Assembly: GCF_029051725.1 (NCBI RefSeq)
Contig: NZ_JAACFU010000002.1
Coordinates: 496,001-560,000 of the forward strand
Reading direction: 5' to 3'
Origin: Bradyrhizobium sp. CSS354
GTDB lineage: Bacteria > Pseudomonadota > Alphaproteobacteria > Rhizobiales > Xanthobacteraceae
DNA: 64,000 nucleotides
Shown: positions 53,151 through 61,689 of the stretch, one piece after another
Position numbering within the stretch: position 1 is the stretch's first letter
Layout: the number at the start of each line of letters is the position of its first letter
Position numbers and translations under genes: made by a program
The notes under the pieces: model-generated
Told to the model about the DNA's origin: nothing
Seen by the model: only the letters and a program-made list of their open reading frames with translations
Databases searched by the model: none

Positions 53151-54800
53151 CTACTTCGTCCCTGCCTTGTCGAGCGTCTTCATCATCGCCTCGATCATCT
53201 GGTCGATGCTGAAGCTCGCGGAGCGCTGGCTCGGTGGATAGTCCTTGAAGGTCTGAAGGAACGGCGCCACCCGCCAGGTGCCGTACTGAAGAAGGTAGGC
53301 ATTCTTGGCCAGCCAATCGTAGTACTGATCCGAGACAACATCGGCACGCTCGAAGGGGTCCATCCGCAGATTGAAGACCTTCGGCGCCCGCAAGCATGTG
53401 AACGGGTTGGCCCACACGATAAAGCCACCCGGCTGCCGCTGCTCGCAGTACACGAGCTTCCAGTCGTTGTAGCGATAGGCGACCATCTCGCCATCGTCAT
53501 TGAAGTAGTAGAAATCGTTCCGAGCGGACTTGCCCTGGCCTGTCAACAACGGCAGTTGATTGTAGCCGTCGAGGTGCACCTTGAACGTCTTGCCGCCCAG
53601 ATCGGTGCCCTTCAGCAACCGGTCCTTGATATCGGTGTCGCCAGCTGCCGCCAGCAGCGTCGGGAACCAGTCGAGACCGGAGATCATCTCGTTCGAGACT
53701 TCGCCAGCCTTGACGCGCCCGGGCCACCGGACCATTGCCGGCACCCGGAATGCACCCTCCCAATTCGTGTCCTTCTCGCTGCGGAACGGCGTCGTCGCTG
53801 CGTCCGGCCACGACCATTGATTGGGCCCGTTGTCGGTGGTGTAGACGACGATGGTGTTGTCGGCGATGCCGAGATCGTCGAGCACCTTGAGCAGCTTGCC
53901 GACATCGCCGTCGTGCTCGATCATGCCGTCGGCATATTCGTTGCCAGGCATGCCGCTCTGGCCCTGCATTGACGGACGAACGTGAGTAAACGCGTGCATG
54001 CGAGTCGTGTTCATCCAGGTGAAGAATGGTTTATTGGCCTTCGCCTGCCGCTGCATGAAGTCGATAGCCGCAGCCGTCGTCTCGTCGTCGATCGTCTCCA
54101 TCCGCTTCCTGTTGAGCGGGCCGGTGTCCTCGATCTTGCCGTCGGCCGAGGCCTTGAGCACGCCACGCGGCGTATTGCTTTTGGTGAATGTCGTATCGTT
54201 CTTGGGGTAGTAGGGCCGTTCGGGCTCTTCCTCGGCATTAAGATGGTAGAGATTGCCGAAGAACTCGTCGAAGCCATGCTTGGTCGGCAAGAACTCGTCG
54301 CGGTCGCCGAGATGGTTTTTGCCGAACTGTCCGGTAGCGTAGCCGCGCGCCTTGATGGCCTGAGCGATCGTGACGTCACGATCTTGCAGGCCCACCGTGG
54401 CGCCGGGAATGCCGACCTTGCAAAGGCCGGTACGCAGGCAGACCTGGCCGGTGATGAATGTGGAGCGTCCAGCTGTGCAGCTGTTCTCCGCATAATAGTC
54501 GGTGAACAACATGCCTTCGTTGGCGATGCGGTCGATGTTCGGCGTCCTGTAACCGACCAATCCGCGCGTATAGACGCTGATGTTGGACTGACCGACATCG
54601 TCGCCGAAGATCACCAGGATGTTCGGCTTTGCGACGTTGGGCTGTTGCGCAGATGCGGGCGAGCAGACGAGAGGAGAGAGGCTCGTTGCAACGAGCGCTG
54701 CAGCGAAGATAGTTCGAAGCATCCCGCCGGACCGGGAATGGCGATTGGGACCTTCATTCATCCCGGAACCCCGACAATGGTCTTTCTTTTCGAACTTCAT
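53151..54800 (-). CDS. Arylsulfatase with CTAGR FGly motif, Sec-type signal
   Basis: A 549-residue sulfatase. A hydrophobic signal (~27-51, MLRTIFAAALVATSLSPLVC then SPASA) lies after an unusually long N terminus; ATG 54761 is an alternative start. Metal ligands DDVG are near 67-70 and FGly Cys108 is in SCTAGRSTFITGQ. It is close in sequence to the sulfatase at 44916 (shared FGKNHLGDRDE and KHGFDEFFGNLYHLNAEEEP). No twin Arg is seen in the signal. It is 57 nt upstream of MoxR in the operon. Confidence 0.9.
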   Translation of the reverse strand: MKFEKKDHCRGSGMNEGPNRHSRSGGMLRTIFAAALVATSLSPLVCSPASAQQPNVAKPNILVIFGDDVGQSNISVYTRGLVGYRTPNIDRIANEGMLFTDYYAENSCTAGRSTFITGQVCLRTGLCKVGIPGATVGLQDRDVTIAQAIKARGYATGQFGKNHLGDRDEFLPTKHGFDEFFGNLYHLNAEEEPERPYYPKNDTTFTKSNTPRGVLKASADGKIEDTGPLNRKRMETIDDETTAAAIDFMQRQAKANKPFFTWMNTTRMHAFTHVRPSMQGQSGMPGNEYADGMIEHDGDVGKLLKVLDDLGIADNTIVVYTTDNGPNQWSWPDAATTPFRSEKDTNWEGAFRVPAMVRWPGRVKAGEVSNEMISGLDWFPTLLAAAGDTDIKDRLLKGTDLGGKTFKVHLDGYNQLPLLTGQGKSARNDFYYFNDDGEMVAYRYNDWKLVYCEQRQPGGFIVWANPFTCLRAPKVFNLRMDPFERADVVSDQYYDWLAKNAYLLQYGTWRVAPFLQTFKDYPPSQRSASFSIDQMIEAMMKTLDKAGTK

Positions 54801-54848
54801 GAGCTTTTCCCTGCTTCTTCGAGTTGACTACGCCTGACTGTCAGAGTG

Positions 54849-56249
54849 CTACCGACGGCGACCGCCGCCTCCATGGAAGCCGCCACCATGGCCGCCGCCA
54901 CCGCGCATCGCGCCACCGCCGCGTATGCCGCCGCCCGCATGAAATCGCGGCCCACCACCGCCGCCTGCATGAATCTGCGGTGCACCGCCGCCACGGTTGA
55001 TGTGAGGGCGCGCACCGCCGCCAGGACGGCTGACGTGCCGCCCCGAGCCAGCGGCGTGCCTGCCCGCGCCGCTCCGCGCGCGTCCAGCCTGCTTATGGCC
55101 ACCACCCCGCGAGACGTTCGCCGGGCGATTGCCTCCCGGCCGCGCGCCAGCGTTCTTGGGACCCCTGCCTGCGTTGGAAAAATTCCGCTGACCCGGATTT
55201 GAGCGACCCCTCAGAGCTTCCCGCGCGGCAGCCGTATTGCCGCCGCCGAAGCGGGCCGCGACGTTAGCATTGTGATAGGCCACGCCACCGCGATGCGCCG
55301 GATTATGGGTCCATCCGCCATTGACGATGCTGGTGCGATTGAACCGGTTGTAACGATTGACGTTGATGTTCACGTCGCGCCGCCACCAGTCGCAACGTCC
55401 CCAGATCGCGGCGCCCACCGCGACGCCGGCGGTAAAGCCGATCACCCCTGCTGCAACATAGCCAGGCGGATACCAGTAGAACGGCTGGTAGGCTGGATAA
55501 TCCCATGCGCCGTAGACGACGCCGGGATCATAGACCGGAACGTAATAAGTGTCGGGGTCGACGGGTTCGATGGCGATGGCCTGCTGCATACCCGGCGGCG
55601 GCGCAACACCGGCCGGCGGCGCAGATTTCGTCACCTTCTGCTGTGGCGTGGACTTGAGATTGCCCGCGGCATCCGCTTGCGCGCGCAATTTCTGGACGGC
55701 ATCCATGACGTCCTGCTGCTGCGCCAGAAATGCATCGCCAAGCTGCTGGGTCCATTCCAGCTTGTCGTTCATCATCTGCAAAGTCTGTGGAATTGCGGCG
55801 AGCGCCTTCACGCTCGGATCCCACGATTGCTTCTGCATGGCGTCCTCGAGCGCCTCGCCTTTGACGTTCGTATTCTCCTTCGACCAGCGTGCGGCTTCCA
55901 CCACCTCCAGCGGGTAGGTCGAAGCCATGAAGATTTGCGAGAGCAAGGAATCGGGATAGAGCGCGATCGGCGCGACCAGTTGTTCGATCTGTCCCTGGGT
56001 CAGCGCGGCTGTCGGCGGCGGGGCCGCACTCGTTGCAGGCGCAGGGCTTGGGCTCGCGCCGGGAGCCGCGCCGCCGCCTTGGGGTTGAGGCGGGGTTTGG
56101 GTTTGAGGCGGACTCGCTGGAGCGGCTGGCGACGCCTCAGGTGCCGGCGCCTGCGCCAATGCGGGCACATCTTGAAGGCCCAGGACGAGGGTCATCATGC
56201 CTACGTAGACAAGCGAAGTGCGCAGCGCCTGCACGATCCGTTCAAACAT
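54849..56249 (-). CDS. DUF3300 secreted protein with Gly/His-rich tail
   Basis: A 466-residue protein from ATG 56249 (GGAGACG upstream). A signal peptide (~1-31) is followed by a Pro/Ala-rich linker, the DUF3300 domain (~85-215; IEQLVAPIALYPDSLLSQIF and AARWSKENTNVKGE), and a long Gly/Arg/His-rich C terminus ending GGGFHGGGGRRR. The tail is low-complexity and may bind metal, nucleic acid or polyanion. Function unknown. It lies between an FGE and a sulfatase gene, all on one strand. Confidence 0.85.
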   Translation of the reverse strand: MFERIVQALRTSLVYVGMMTLVLGLQDVPALAQAPAPEASPAAPASPPQTQTPPQPQGGGAAPGASPSPAPATSAAPPPTAALTQGQIEQLVAPIALYPDSLLSQIFMASTYPLEVVEAARWSKENTNVKGEALEDAMQKQSWDPSVKALAAIPQTLQMMNDKLEWTQQLGDAFLAQQQDVMDAVQKLRAQADAAGNLKSTPQQKVTKSAPPAGVAPPPGMQQAIAIEPVDPDTYYVPVYDPGVVYGAWDYPAYQPFYWYPPGYVAAGVIGFTAGVAVGAAIWGRCDWWRRDVNINVNRYNRFNRTSIVNGGWTHNPAHRGGVAYHNANVAARFGGGNTAAAREALRGRSNPGQRNFSNAGRGPKNAGARPGGNRPANVSRGGGHKQAGRARSGAGRHAAGSGRHVSRPGGGARPHINRGGGAPQIHAGGGGGPRFHAGGGIRGGGAMRGGGGHGGGFHGGGGRRR

Positions 56250-56286
56250 CGTCTCGTCTCCTTCCGGCCAAGTCGGCGAATGGCCA

Positions 56287-57330
56287 TCACAAATTGCGCG
56301 ACTGACCCCCCTCGCGAGGTCCTGCGCGCACAATGCATCGGAAGCCCACATGGCTCGTCGACGTGTCGATCGGTTCTGCATGCCGCGCGGCCGGACGATA
56401 GCGACGGCAATAATTGGGAGCGCACAGATGCGAGCCGCCCTTCAAGACCTTTCGTGGAATCTGGATATGGGGCAGGCGGGGATCCATGCTCGCACTTTCG
56501 GGCCCGCCACGCGGATTTTGCGGAATGCAACACGCCTTGGCTGCATCGGCCTCATGCCTGGTCGACCACCAATCGGAGGTCCATTCCCAGACATTCCCGA
56601 TCATATCGTAGACGCCGTAATTGTTCGGCGGAAATGTCATCACCGGCGAGGTGCGCTCAAAACCATCCTCGCAGAGGTTCTGAGCCGGGAAGCTCCCCTG
56701 CCAGGTGTTGGCCATATGCTTGCCGTTCGGCACGAATGCATCGCCCCATGCGTATTCCACGCCGTCCAGGCCACCGCGCGCGGCAAATTCCCATTCGGCC
56801 TCCGTCGGGAGGTCCTTGCCCGCCCATTGCGCGTAGGCCAGCGCATCGGCATAGGCCACGTGCACGACCGGATGATCATCGAGGTCCCTGATGTTGCTCT
56901 TCGGGCCATAAGGGTGGCGCCAGTTCGCATCTTTCATAAATGACCACCACTGACTCCAGTCGCGCAGGTCTGAGATCTTCGCTTGCGGCAAGAACACCAG
57001 CGAGCCCGCATAGAGCATTTCGGGACGTGCGCCGGGGTAGTCCTTCGGATCCGGGGTTACTTGCGCCGTCGTCACGTGACCTGTGGCGTTGACGAATTGC
57101 TTGAATTGTCGATTCGTCACCGGGGTACGATCGAGCCAGAACCCGTCCACCGCCACGCGATGAACGGGCGCCTCCTCGGGATAATGGTCGTTCGATCCCA
57201 TGTGGAACGTCCCGCCAGGGACCCAAACCATGCCCTCGATTGAGCCCGCATGAGGATCGACTGCGAGTTTGGCAGACGACAACATTGGTACGGACTCCAT
57301 GCCCCGGCGCGGTAATGATTTGGGCACCAT
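56287..57330 (-). CDS. Formylglycine-generating enzyme (second copy)
   Basis: A 347-residue FGE. The catalytic Cys pair is at residues 303 and 308 (GGSHLCAPNYCRRYRP); other markers are GGTFHMGSNDHYPEEAP, LPTEAEWEFAARGG and NVWEWTSDWW. The first ~33 residues are poorly conserved; ATG 57285 with an upstream GGAG is an alternative start. It is close in sequence to the FGE at 60526 and clearly less so to the FGE at 17637. No signal peptide, so it should act on nascent sulfatases in the cytoplasm. Confidence 0.93.
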   Translation of the reverse strand: MVPKSLPRRGMESVPMLSSAKLAVDPHAGSIEGMVWVPGGTFHMGSNDHYPEEAPVHRVAVDGFWLDRTPVTNRQFKQFVNATGHVTTAQVTPDPKDYPGARPEMLYAGSLVFLPQAKISDLRDWSQWWSFMKDANWRHPYGPKSNIRDLDDHPVVHVAYADALAYAQWAGKDLPTEAEWEFAARGGLDGVEYAWGDAFVPNGKHMANTWQGSFPAQNLCEDGFERTSPVMTFPPNNYGVYDMIGNVWEWTSDWWSTRHEADAAKACCIPQNPRGGPESASMDPRLPHIQIPRKVLKGGSHLCAPNYCRRYRPAARHAEPIDTSTSHVGFRCIVRAGPREGGQSRNL

Positions 57331-57337
57331 TGCCGAG

Positions 57338-57664
57338 TTACTTCTCGTTCTTCAGGAGCGTGTCGATCGCTTCAACGATCTTGAGATCTGGATGGGCCCT
57401 GCAATAGAGGATGAGCTGATGCTCTCCGGACTTTGCCCGTGTGATGTGGGCAAAGTGCTTCTTAGCCAGACCGTTGTACCAGCCGCTATACCACGCGGCC
57501 AGCATATCGGCGTCTTCCTGATACGTTCCGGCGAGCTGCGCGCATGTCAGCGCCTGCACGTCGACAAAGCCTTTTGAATCAGCATAGGCCGAAAGCGGAG
57601 TTTGTGCCCGCGCACTTGACGCTGCAAGTGTCGCGACGGCGATGGCGACGAAGATTGTCTTCAC
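57338..57664 (-). CDS. HdeA/HdeB-like periplasmic acid-stress chaperone
   Basis: A 108-residue protein from GTG 57664, with AGAGGTGA upstream; a longer frame opens at ATG 57727, directly after the HAD stop. Signal peptide KTIFVAIAVATLAASSARAQ, then the HdeA pattern: DVQALTCAQLAG, WYSGWYNGLAKK and LILYCRAHPDLKIVEAI, with the two Cys that form the family disulfide. HdeA proteins bind unfolded periplasmic clients at low pH. Desulfation releases acid, which gives a possible reason for its presence here. Confidence 0.8.
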   Translation of the reverse strand: MKTIFVAIAVATLAASSARAQTPLSAYADSKGFVDVQALTCAQLAGTYQEDADMLAAWYSGWYNGLAKKHFAHITRAKSGEHQLILYCRAHPDLKIVEAIDTLLKNEK

Positions 57665-57727
57665 GACGGATATCACCTCTTGCTGGAGATCTTGGCGTCT
57701 TCTGATCGTCATCGTTGGCTCTTTCAT

Positions 57728-58771
57728 CTATTGGAAGCTGAACACACGTTTCCAATCATCTTTCATACTGACAACCGTCCAGCCGTTGGCGCCGGCCGCG
57801 TCGATGGCCTTGTCGAGCTTGCCGAAGGGCGACTTGCGGTCGTAGGCGTATTCGCGCTCAGCATCCGTGTGATGCACGAGCAGACCGAAGCGGCGGCCGC
57901 GCGCGCCGGTTGTCCATTGCAGCATCTGGAAGTCGCCATCGGAGTTGCCAAAGGCCGCAATGGGGCGACGGCCGATATGCGAATTGATGCCGACCGGCTT
58001 GCCGGGACCATCGTCGACGAGATCGATGGTCGGCAGACGCACCAGCACCGCCCCGTCCTTGTCGACCTTGAACTGAGTCTTGATGCTCGATCCCACGACC
58101 TGCTCGGGCAGGATGCCGTAGATGCGCTCGCTCCAGGGCCGCATGAATTCGATGCCGCCGCCTGAGACGATGAAGGTCTTGAAGCCGTTGGCCCTGAGAT
58201 AGGCAAGCAGCTCGCGCATCGGCTGGTAGACCAGATCGGTATAAGGCTTGTCGTATTTCGGATGACGCGCGCTGCCAATCCACTCGCTGGCGATTTGTTC
58301 GAACTCGGCCGTGGTCATGCCGGCATGGGTCGCCATGACCAATTCGACCAAGCCCTTCTCACCTGCCTTGGCAAGCATCGCGATATCGTTGTCAAGCACT
58401 GCCTTGAACGGCTGTTTCTGCTTCCATTTCGGGTGCTTGGCGGACAAGGCCTTGACCCGGTCCAACGCGAACGCGAGCTGCACATACATCGGCTGCTCAC
58501 ACCAGAGCGTACCGTCATTGTCGAAGGTCGCGATACGCTCCGGCGCAGGCACGAAGTCCGGCGCTCCCTCCCTTGTCACCGCGGAGACGAAGTCCAGGAT
58601 CGACGTCTTCGCTTGTCCTTCGTTCCAGGACGGAAGAGGATCACTCTGGGCCCGCGCAGACCGGCCCGAGACCGACAGCGTGGCCGCCGACACCAGCAGA
58701 CCAGCCAGAATCGTACGACGATCAACGGAGCTTCCCTTCACAGCCACTTGTCCTCCGATACAGCCGTTCAC
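57728..58771 (-). CDS. HAD-superfamily phosphatase-like protein, exported
   Basis: A 347-residue protein. A Tat-like signal (VDRRTILAGLLVSAATLS, ending RAQ near 42) precedes a HAD core: motif I FDNDGTLW near 87, motif II FIVSGGG near 200, and motif IV FGNSDGDFQML near 268. All catalytic residues of a PSPase-like HAD hydrolase are present. It should remove phosphate from an unknown periplasmic substrate. It lies between a sulfatase and the HdeA-like gene in the same operon. Confidence 0.86.
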   Translation of the reverse strand: MNGCIGGQVAVKGSSVDRRTILAGLLVSAATLSVSGRSARAQSDPLPSWNEGQAKTSILDFVSAVTREGAPDFVPAPERIATFDNDGTLWCEQPMYVQLAFALDRVKALSAKHPKWKQKQPFKAVLDNDIAMLAKAGEKGLVELVMATHAGMTTAEFEQIASEWIGSARHPKYDKPYTDLVYQPMRELLAYLRANGFKTFIVSGGGIEFMRPWSERIYGILPEQVVGSSIKTQFKVDKDGAVLVRLPTIDLVDDGPGKPVGINSHIGRRPIAAFGNSDGDFQMLQWTTGARGRRFGLLVHHTDAEREYAYDRKSPFGKLDKAIDAAGANGWTVVSMKDDWKRVFSFQ

Positions 58772-58816
58772 GATGTCGGAACGGCCCGAGATTTCGGACC
58801 GCTCCGTCGAGCGAGT

Positions 58817-60526
58817 TCAGTTGCCGTTGGGCAGGCCTATGGCAAAGCCATCCTTTGCGAGCGCTTCCCTGAAGAACTGGAACCGCTCGTACTGTTGGAT
58901 CGTGATCGGTCCCGCGTAGGTCTCGCTCTGGATCTTCCTCGGAGGATACTTCACGTAAGTCTTCATCAGATCCTTGATCGCGCCACTAATCGTAACCATG
59001 GACCATGTGCGCTCCGTGTAGTTGTTCATGAAGATGTCGTAGCGCTCCTGCGGGTCCTGCCAGAGGTCAAAGACCTGGGGAACAGTCGCCACATAGGACT
59101 CCGCGCCCTTCCAGCCGAGATTGCTGTCAACCGCGAGGCCGCCCGTCTTTGCGCCGTCGTCGCCGCGCAGATTGAACACCGCCTTGTAATTTCCGACGCG
59201 AGCAGCACCAGGCGTGAGCTCGGACTCGGTGAAATAAAACCAGCTCTTGCGCTCGGATTTTCCCGTTCCGAACAGGATCGGGGACATGTCGATACTGTCG
59301 AAGATGATGGGCTTACCCTCGCGATCGTTCTCCGGCAGGTTCACGCCGGCGAGCTTTGCGAACGTCGCCATGTAATCGAGGCCGCCGACGATGTCGGAGT
59401 TCTTCGTGCCGGCCTTGATGCCAGGTCCCCATGCGATGGAGGGGACGCGGTTGCCGCCCTCGCGGACTGTGCCCTTTGTGCCGCGGAACGGCGTATAGCC
59501 GGCATCCGGATAGACGTCCTGCCAGGCGCCGTTGTCGGTCGTCCAGAATACATAGGTGTTCTTGTCGAGGCCGAGCGACCGCACCTTGTCCAGGATGCGG
59601 CCAATACGCGTGTCGTTCTCCACGACCGAGTCGGCGAACTTGCTCTTCGACATCGATTTGCCCTGGAATTCGGGCGCCGGCATATTGGGCTGGTGCACCT
59701 TCATGAAATTGATGCTCATGAAGAAGGGGCCCGAGGATTTGTTGCGATCGAGATACTCGAGCGAGGCCTTCTCGACATAGTCGTCGAAGAAGGGGATGCC
59801 GACCACGCCCTTGTCCGGTGTGTTGACGTACTGGCCGTTGATCTTGAAGTCTTCCTTCGCCTTCTCGCCTGCGTTTCCGGACAACGCGCCCTTGGTGACC
59901 TTCGTGAACATCGCCCTGAGTTCTGGATCCATATCGGGAAACCACGTCGGGTCGGCGTAGGTGTAGGCGTTGAGATGATACAGCCCGCAATACTTCATCT
60001 CGTCATAGCCCTGAGCGTTCGGCATTGCGTAGTCGTCCTCGCCGAGATGCCATTTGCCGGTAAAGAAGGTCTTGTAGCCTCCGGTTTTCAGAACCGAGGC
60101 GAGCGTCCATTCCGCCGCGGGAAGACCACCTCCCTGGCCCTGGAATGCCACCGTGGTCATGCCGCTGCGATTTGGGATACGGCCGGTCTGCACTGCCGCT
60201 CGTCCGGGCGTGCAACTCGGCTGCGCGTAGAAGGACATGAACTGCAGTCCTTCGGCCGCCAGACGATCGATACTCGGCGTCGGCATGCCGCGATTTTCAC
60301 CACCGCCGTACGGCCCGGAGTCACCGTAACCAAAGTCATCCGACAGGATCAGGATGATGTTTGGCTTCGCTCCACCGGCGGAGGACGACGGTTGCGGGGT
60401 GGTCGCCTGGGCTTGCGCTGTTTGGACGGGTGCCATGGCCGAGAATGCCGCAATCGTGGCAAGCGAGCTGGAGGCCGCGAGCAGTTTGCGGCGGCTGAGG
60501 TCTTCTGTCGTCTTCTTCTCAGTCAT
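58817..60526 (-). CDS. Arylsulfatase with CTPGR FGly motif, Tat-exported
   Basis: A 569-residue sulfatase from ATG 60526, which overlaps the FGE stop (TGATG) and has AGGGAGAAAG upstream. Tat signal at residues 11-40 (SRRKLLAASSSLATIAAFSA). Metal ligands DDFG are near 63-66, FGly Cys105 in SCTPGRAAVQTGR, then FTGKWHLGED and WTTDNGAWQD. It resembles the A. faecalis/Pseudomonas-type exported arylsulfatases. Translational coupling with its FGE is evident. Confidence 0.93.
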   Translation of the reverse strand: MTEKKTTEDLSRRKLLAASSSLATIAAFSAMAPVQTAQAQATTPQPSSSAGGAKPNIILILSDDFGYGDSGPYGGGENRGMPTPSIDRLAAEGLQFMSFYAQPSCTPGRAAVQTGRIPNRSGMTTVAFQGQGGGLPAAEWTLASVLKTGGYKTFFTGKWHLGEDDYAMPNAQGYDEMKYCGLYHLNAYTYADPTWFPDMDPELRAMFTKVTKGALSGNAGEKAKEDFKINGQYVNTPDKGVVGIPFFDDYVEKASLEYLDRNKSSGPFFMSINFMKVHQPNMPAPEFQGKSMSKSKFADSVVENDTRIGRILDKVRSLGLDKNTYVFWTTDNGAWQDVYPDAGYTPFRGTKGTVREGGNRVPSIAWGPGIKAGTKNSDIVGGLDYMATFAKLAGVNLPENDREGKPIIFDSIDMSPILFGTGKSERKSWFYFTESELTPGAARVGNYKAVFNLRGDDGAKTGGLAVDSNLGWKGAESYVATVPQVFDLWQDPQERYDIFMNNYTERTWSMVTISGAIKDLMKTYVKYPPRKIQSETYAGPITIQQYERFQFFREALAKDGFAIGLPNGN

Positions 60527-61542
60527 CACTTTCTCCCTGCACGTGTGACGCAGCGAAACCCGAGGTGGCTGGTAGACGTGTCGATCGGCTCGGCATGGCG
60601 CGCGGCCGGTCGATAACGCCGGCAATAGTTCGGCGCACAGAGATGCGAGCCGCCCTTGATCACCTTGCGTGGAATCCGGCTCAGCGGCAGCGACGGATCG
60701 TGGCTGTCATGTTCGGAGCCGCCCCGCGGGTTCTGCGGAATGCAGCAGGCCTTCGTTGCGTCGGCGCGATGCTTGGGGGCCCACCAGTCACTGGTCCACT
60801 CCCAGACATTGCCGATCATGTCGAAGACGCCATAGCTGTTCGGCGGATAGGCCGTCACGGGCGAGGTGCGCTCATACCCGTCCTCGCACCTGTTCTCGAA
60901 GGGAAAGTGGCCTTGCCACGTATTGGCCTGTTGCGTGCCACCCGGAGCGAATTCGTCACCCCAGGCGTACTCGGCTCCATCGAGTCCACTGCGCGCGGCG
61001 AATTCCCACTCCGCTTCCGTCGGCAAGTCCTTGCCGGCCCACCGGGCATAGGCGAGGGCGTCGGCATAAGCGACGTGGACGACAGGATGGTCATCGAGCG
61101 ACTTGATGTTACTTTTCGGGCCGTAGGGATGGCGCCAGCTTGCGCCCTTGAGCAGGGTCCACCATTGACCGTAGTCGCGAAGGTCGACAGGATGATCCGG
61201 AGGCGTGAAGGTGAGCGAACCTGCGAAGATCATGTGCGGCAGGGCATCCGGATAGTCCTCTGGATTCGGAGCGCCCTCGGCAAACGTGACGTGGCCGGTG
61301 GCGCGCACGAACTCTTTGAATTGCCGGTTCGTCACCGGCGTCCGGTCGATCCAAAAGCCGTCGACGTTCACCCTGTGGGACGGAGCTTCCTCTGGATAGT
61401 GCCGATCCGATCCCATGCCAAACGTTCCGCCCGGAATGAAGACCGAGTTTGGCGGACTGCTGTCGTCAATATCAGCGATCGGTGCTTGCGCAATGTTCAC
61501 GTCGGATACTCCATATCTGCAAGAGCGCTCCTCGCAATCCAT
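60526..61542 (-). CDS. Formylglycine-generating enzyme (third copy)
   Basis: A 338-residue FGE with both catalytic Cys at 302 and 307 (GGSHLCAPNYCRRYRP). Other motifs: GGTFGMGSDRHYPEEAP, LPTEAEWEFAARSG, NVWEWTSDWW. The first ~30 residues are variable; a GTG at 61500 preceded by GGAG is an alternative start. It is the first gene of the sulfatase island and overlaps the sulfatase start by 1 nt. It is a close paralogue of the FGE at 56287. Confidence 0.93.
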   Translation of the reverse strand: MDCEERSCRYGVSDVNIAQAPIADIDDSSPPNSVFIPGGTFGMGSDRHYPEEAPSHRVNVDGFWIDRTPVTNRQFKEFVRATGHVTFAEGAPNPEDYPDALPHMIFAGSLTFTPPDHPVDLRDYGQWWTLLKGASWRHPYGPKSNIKSLDDHPVVHVAYADALAYARWAGKDLPTEAEWEFAARSGLDGAEYAWGDEFAPGGTQQANTWQGHFPFENRCEDGYERTSPVTAYPPNSYGVFDMIGNVWEWTSDWWAPKHRADATKACCIPQNPRGGSEHDSHDPSLPLSRIPRKVIKGGSHLCAPNYCRRYRPAARHAEPIDTSTSHLGFRCVTRAGRK

Positions 61543-61689
61543 TCGATGAAAGACTGGCCAGGAGCGGGAGAACCAGGCCCAACGATTCGCCTAATTGAGC
61601 CTTGGTCCATCGTGTTTTGGGCGCAATGGGCATCGCGCCTACCGTGCCGTGACTGCAGTGTCGAGGGTAGGCAGCTTCGCGATGCCGTT
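61543..61689. promoter_or_regulatory. Upstream region of the sulfatase island
   Basis: No gene. It must hold the promoter of the FGE-sulfatase operon if that is a single transcript. No convincing -35/-10 pair or palindrome was found. Confidence 0.35.

Noticed and set aside
58262..60616. A 784-codon open frame on the plus strand across the sulfatase and HAD genes
   Set aside because: It is antisense to two strongly supported genes, has no recognisable motif and reflects the high GC content of the opposite strand.
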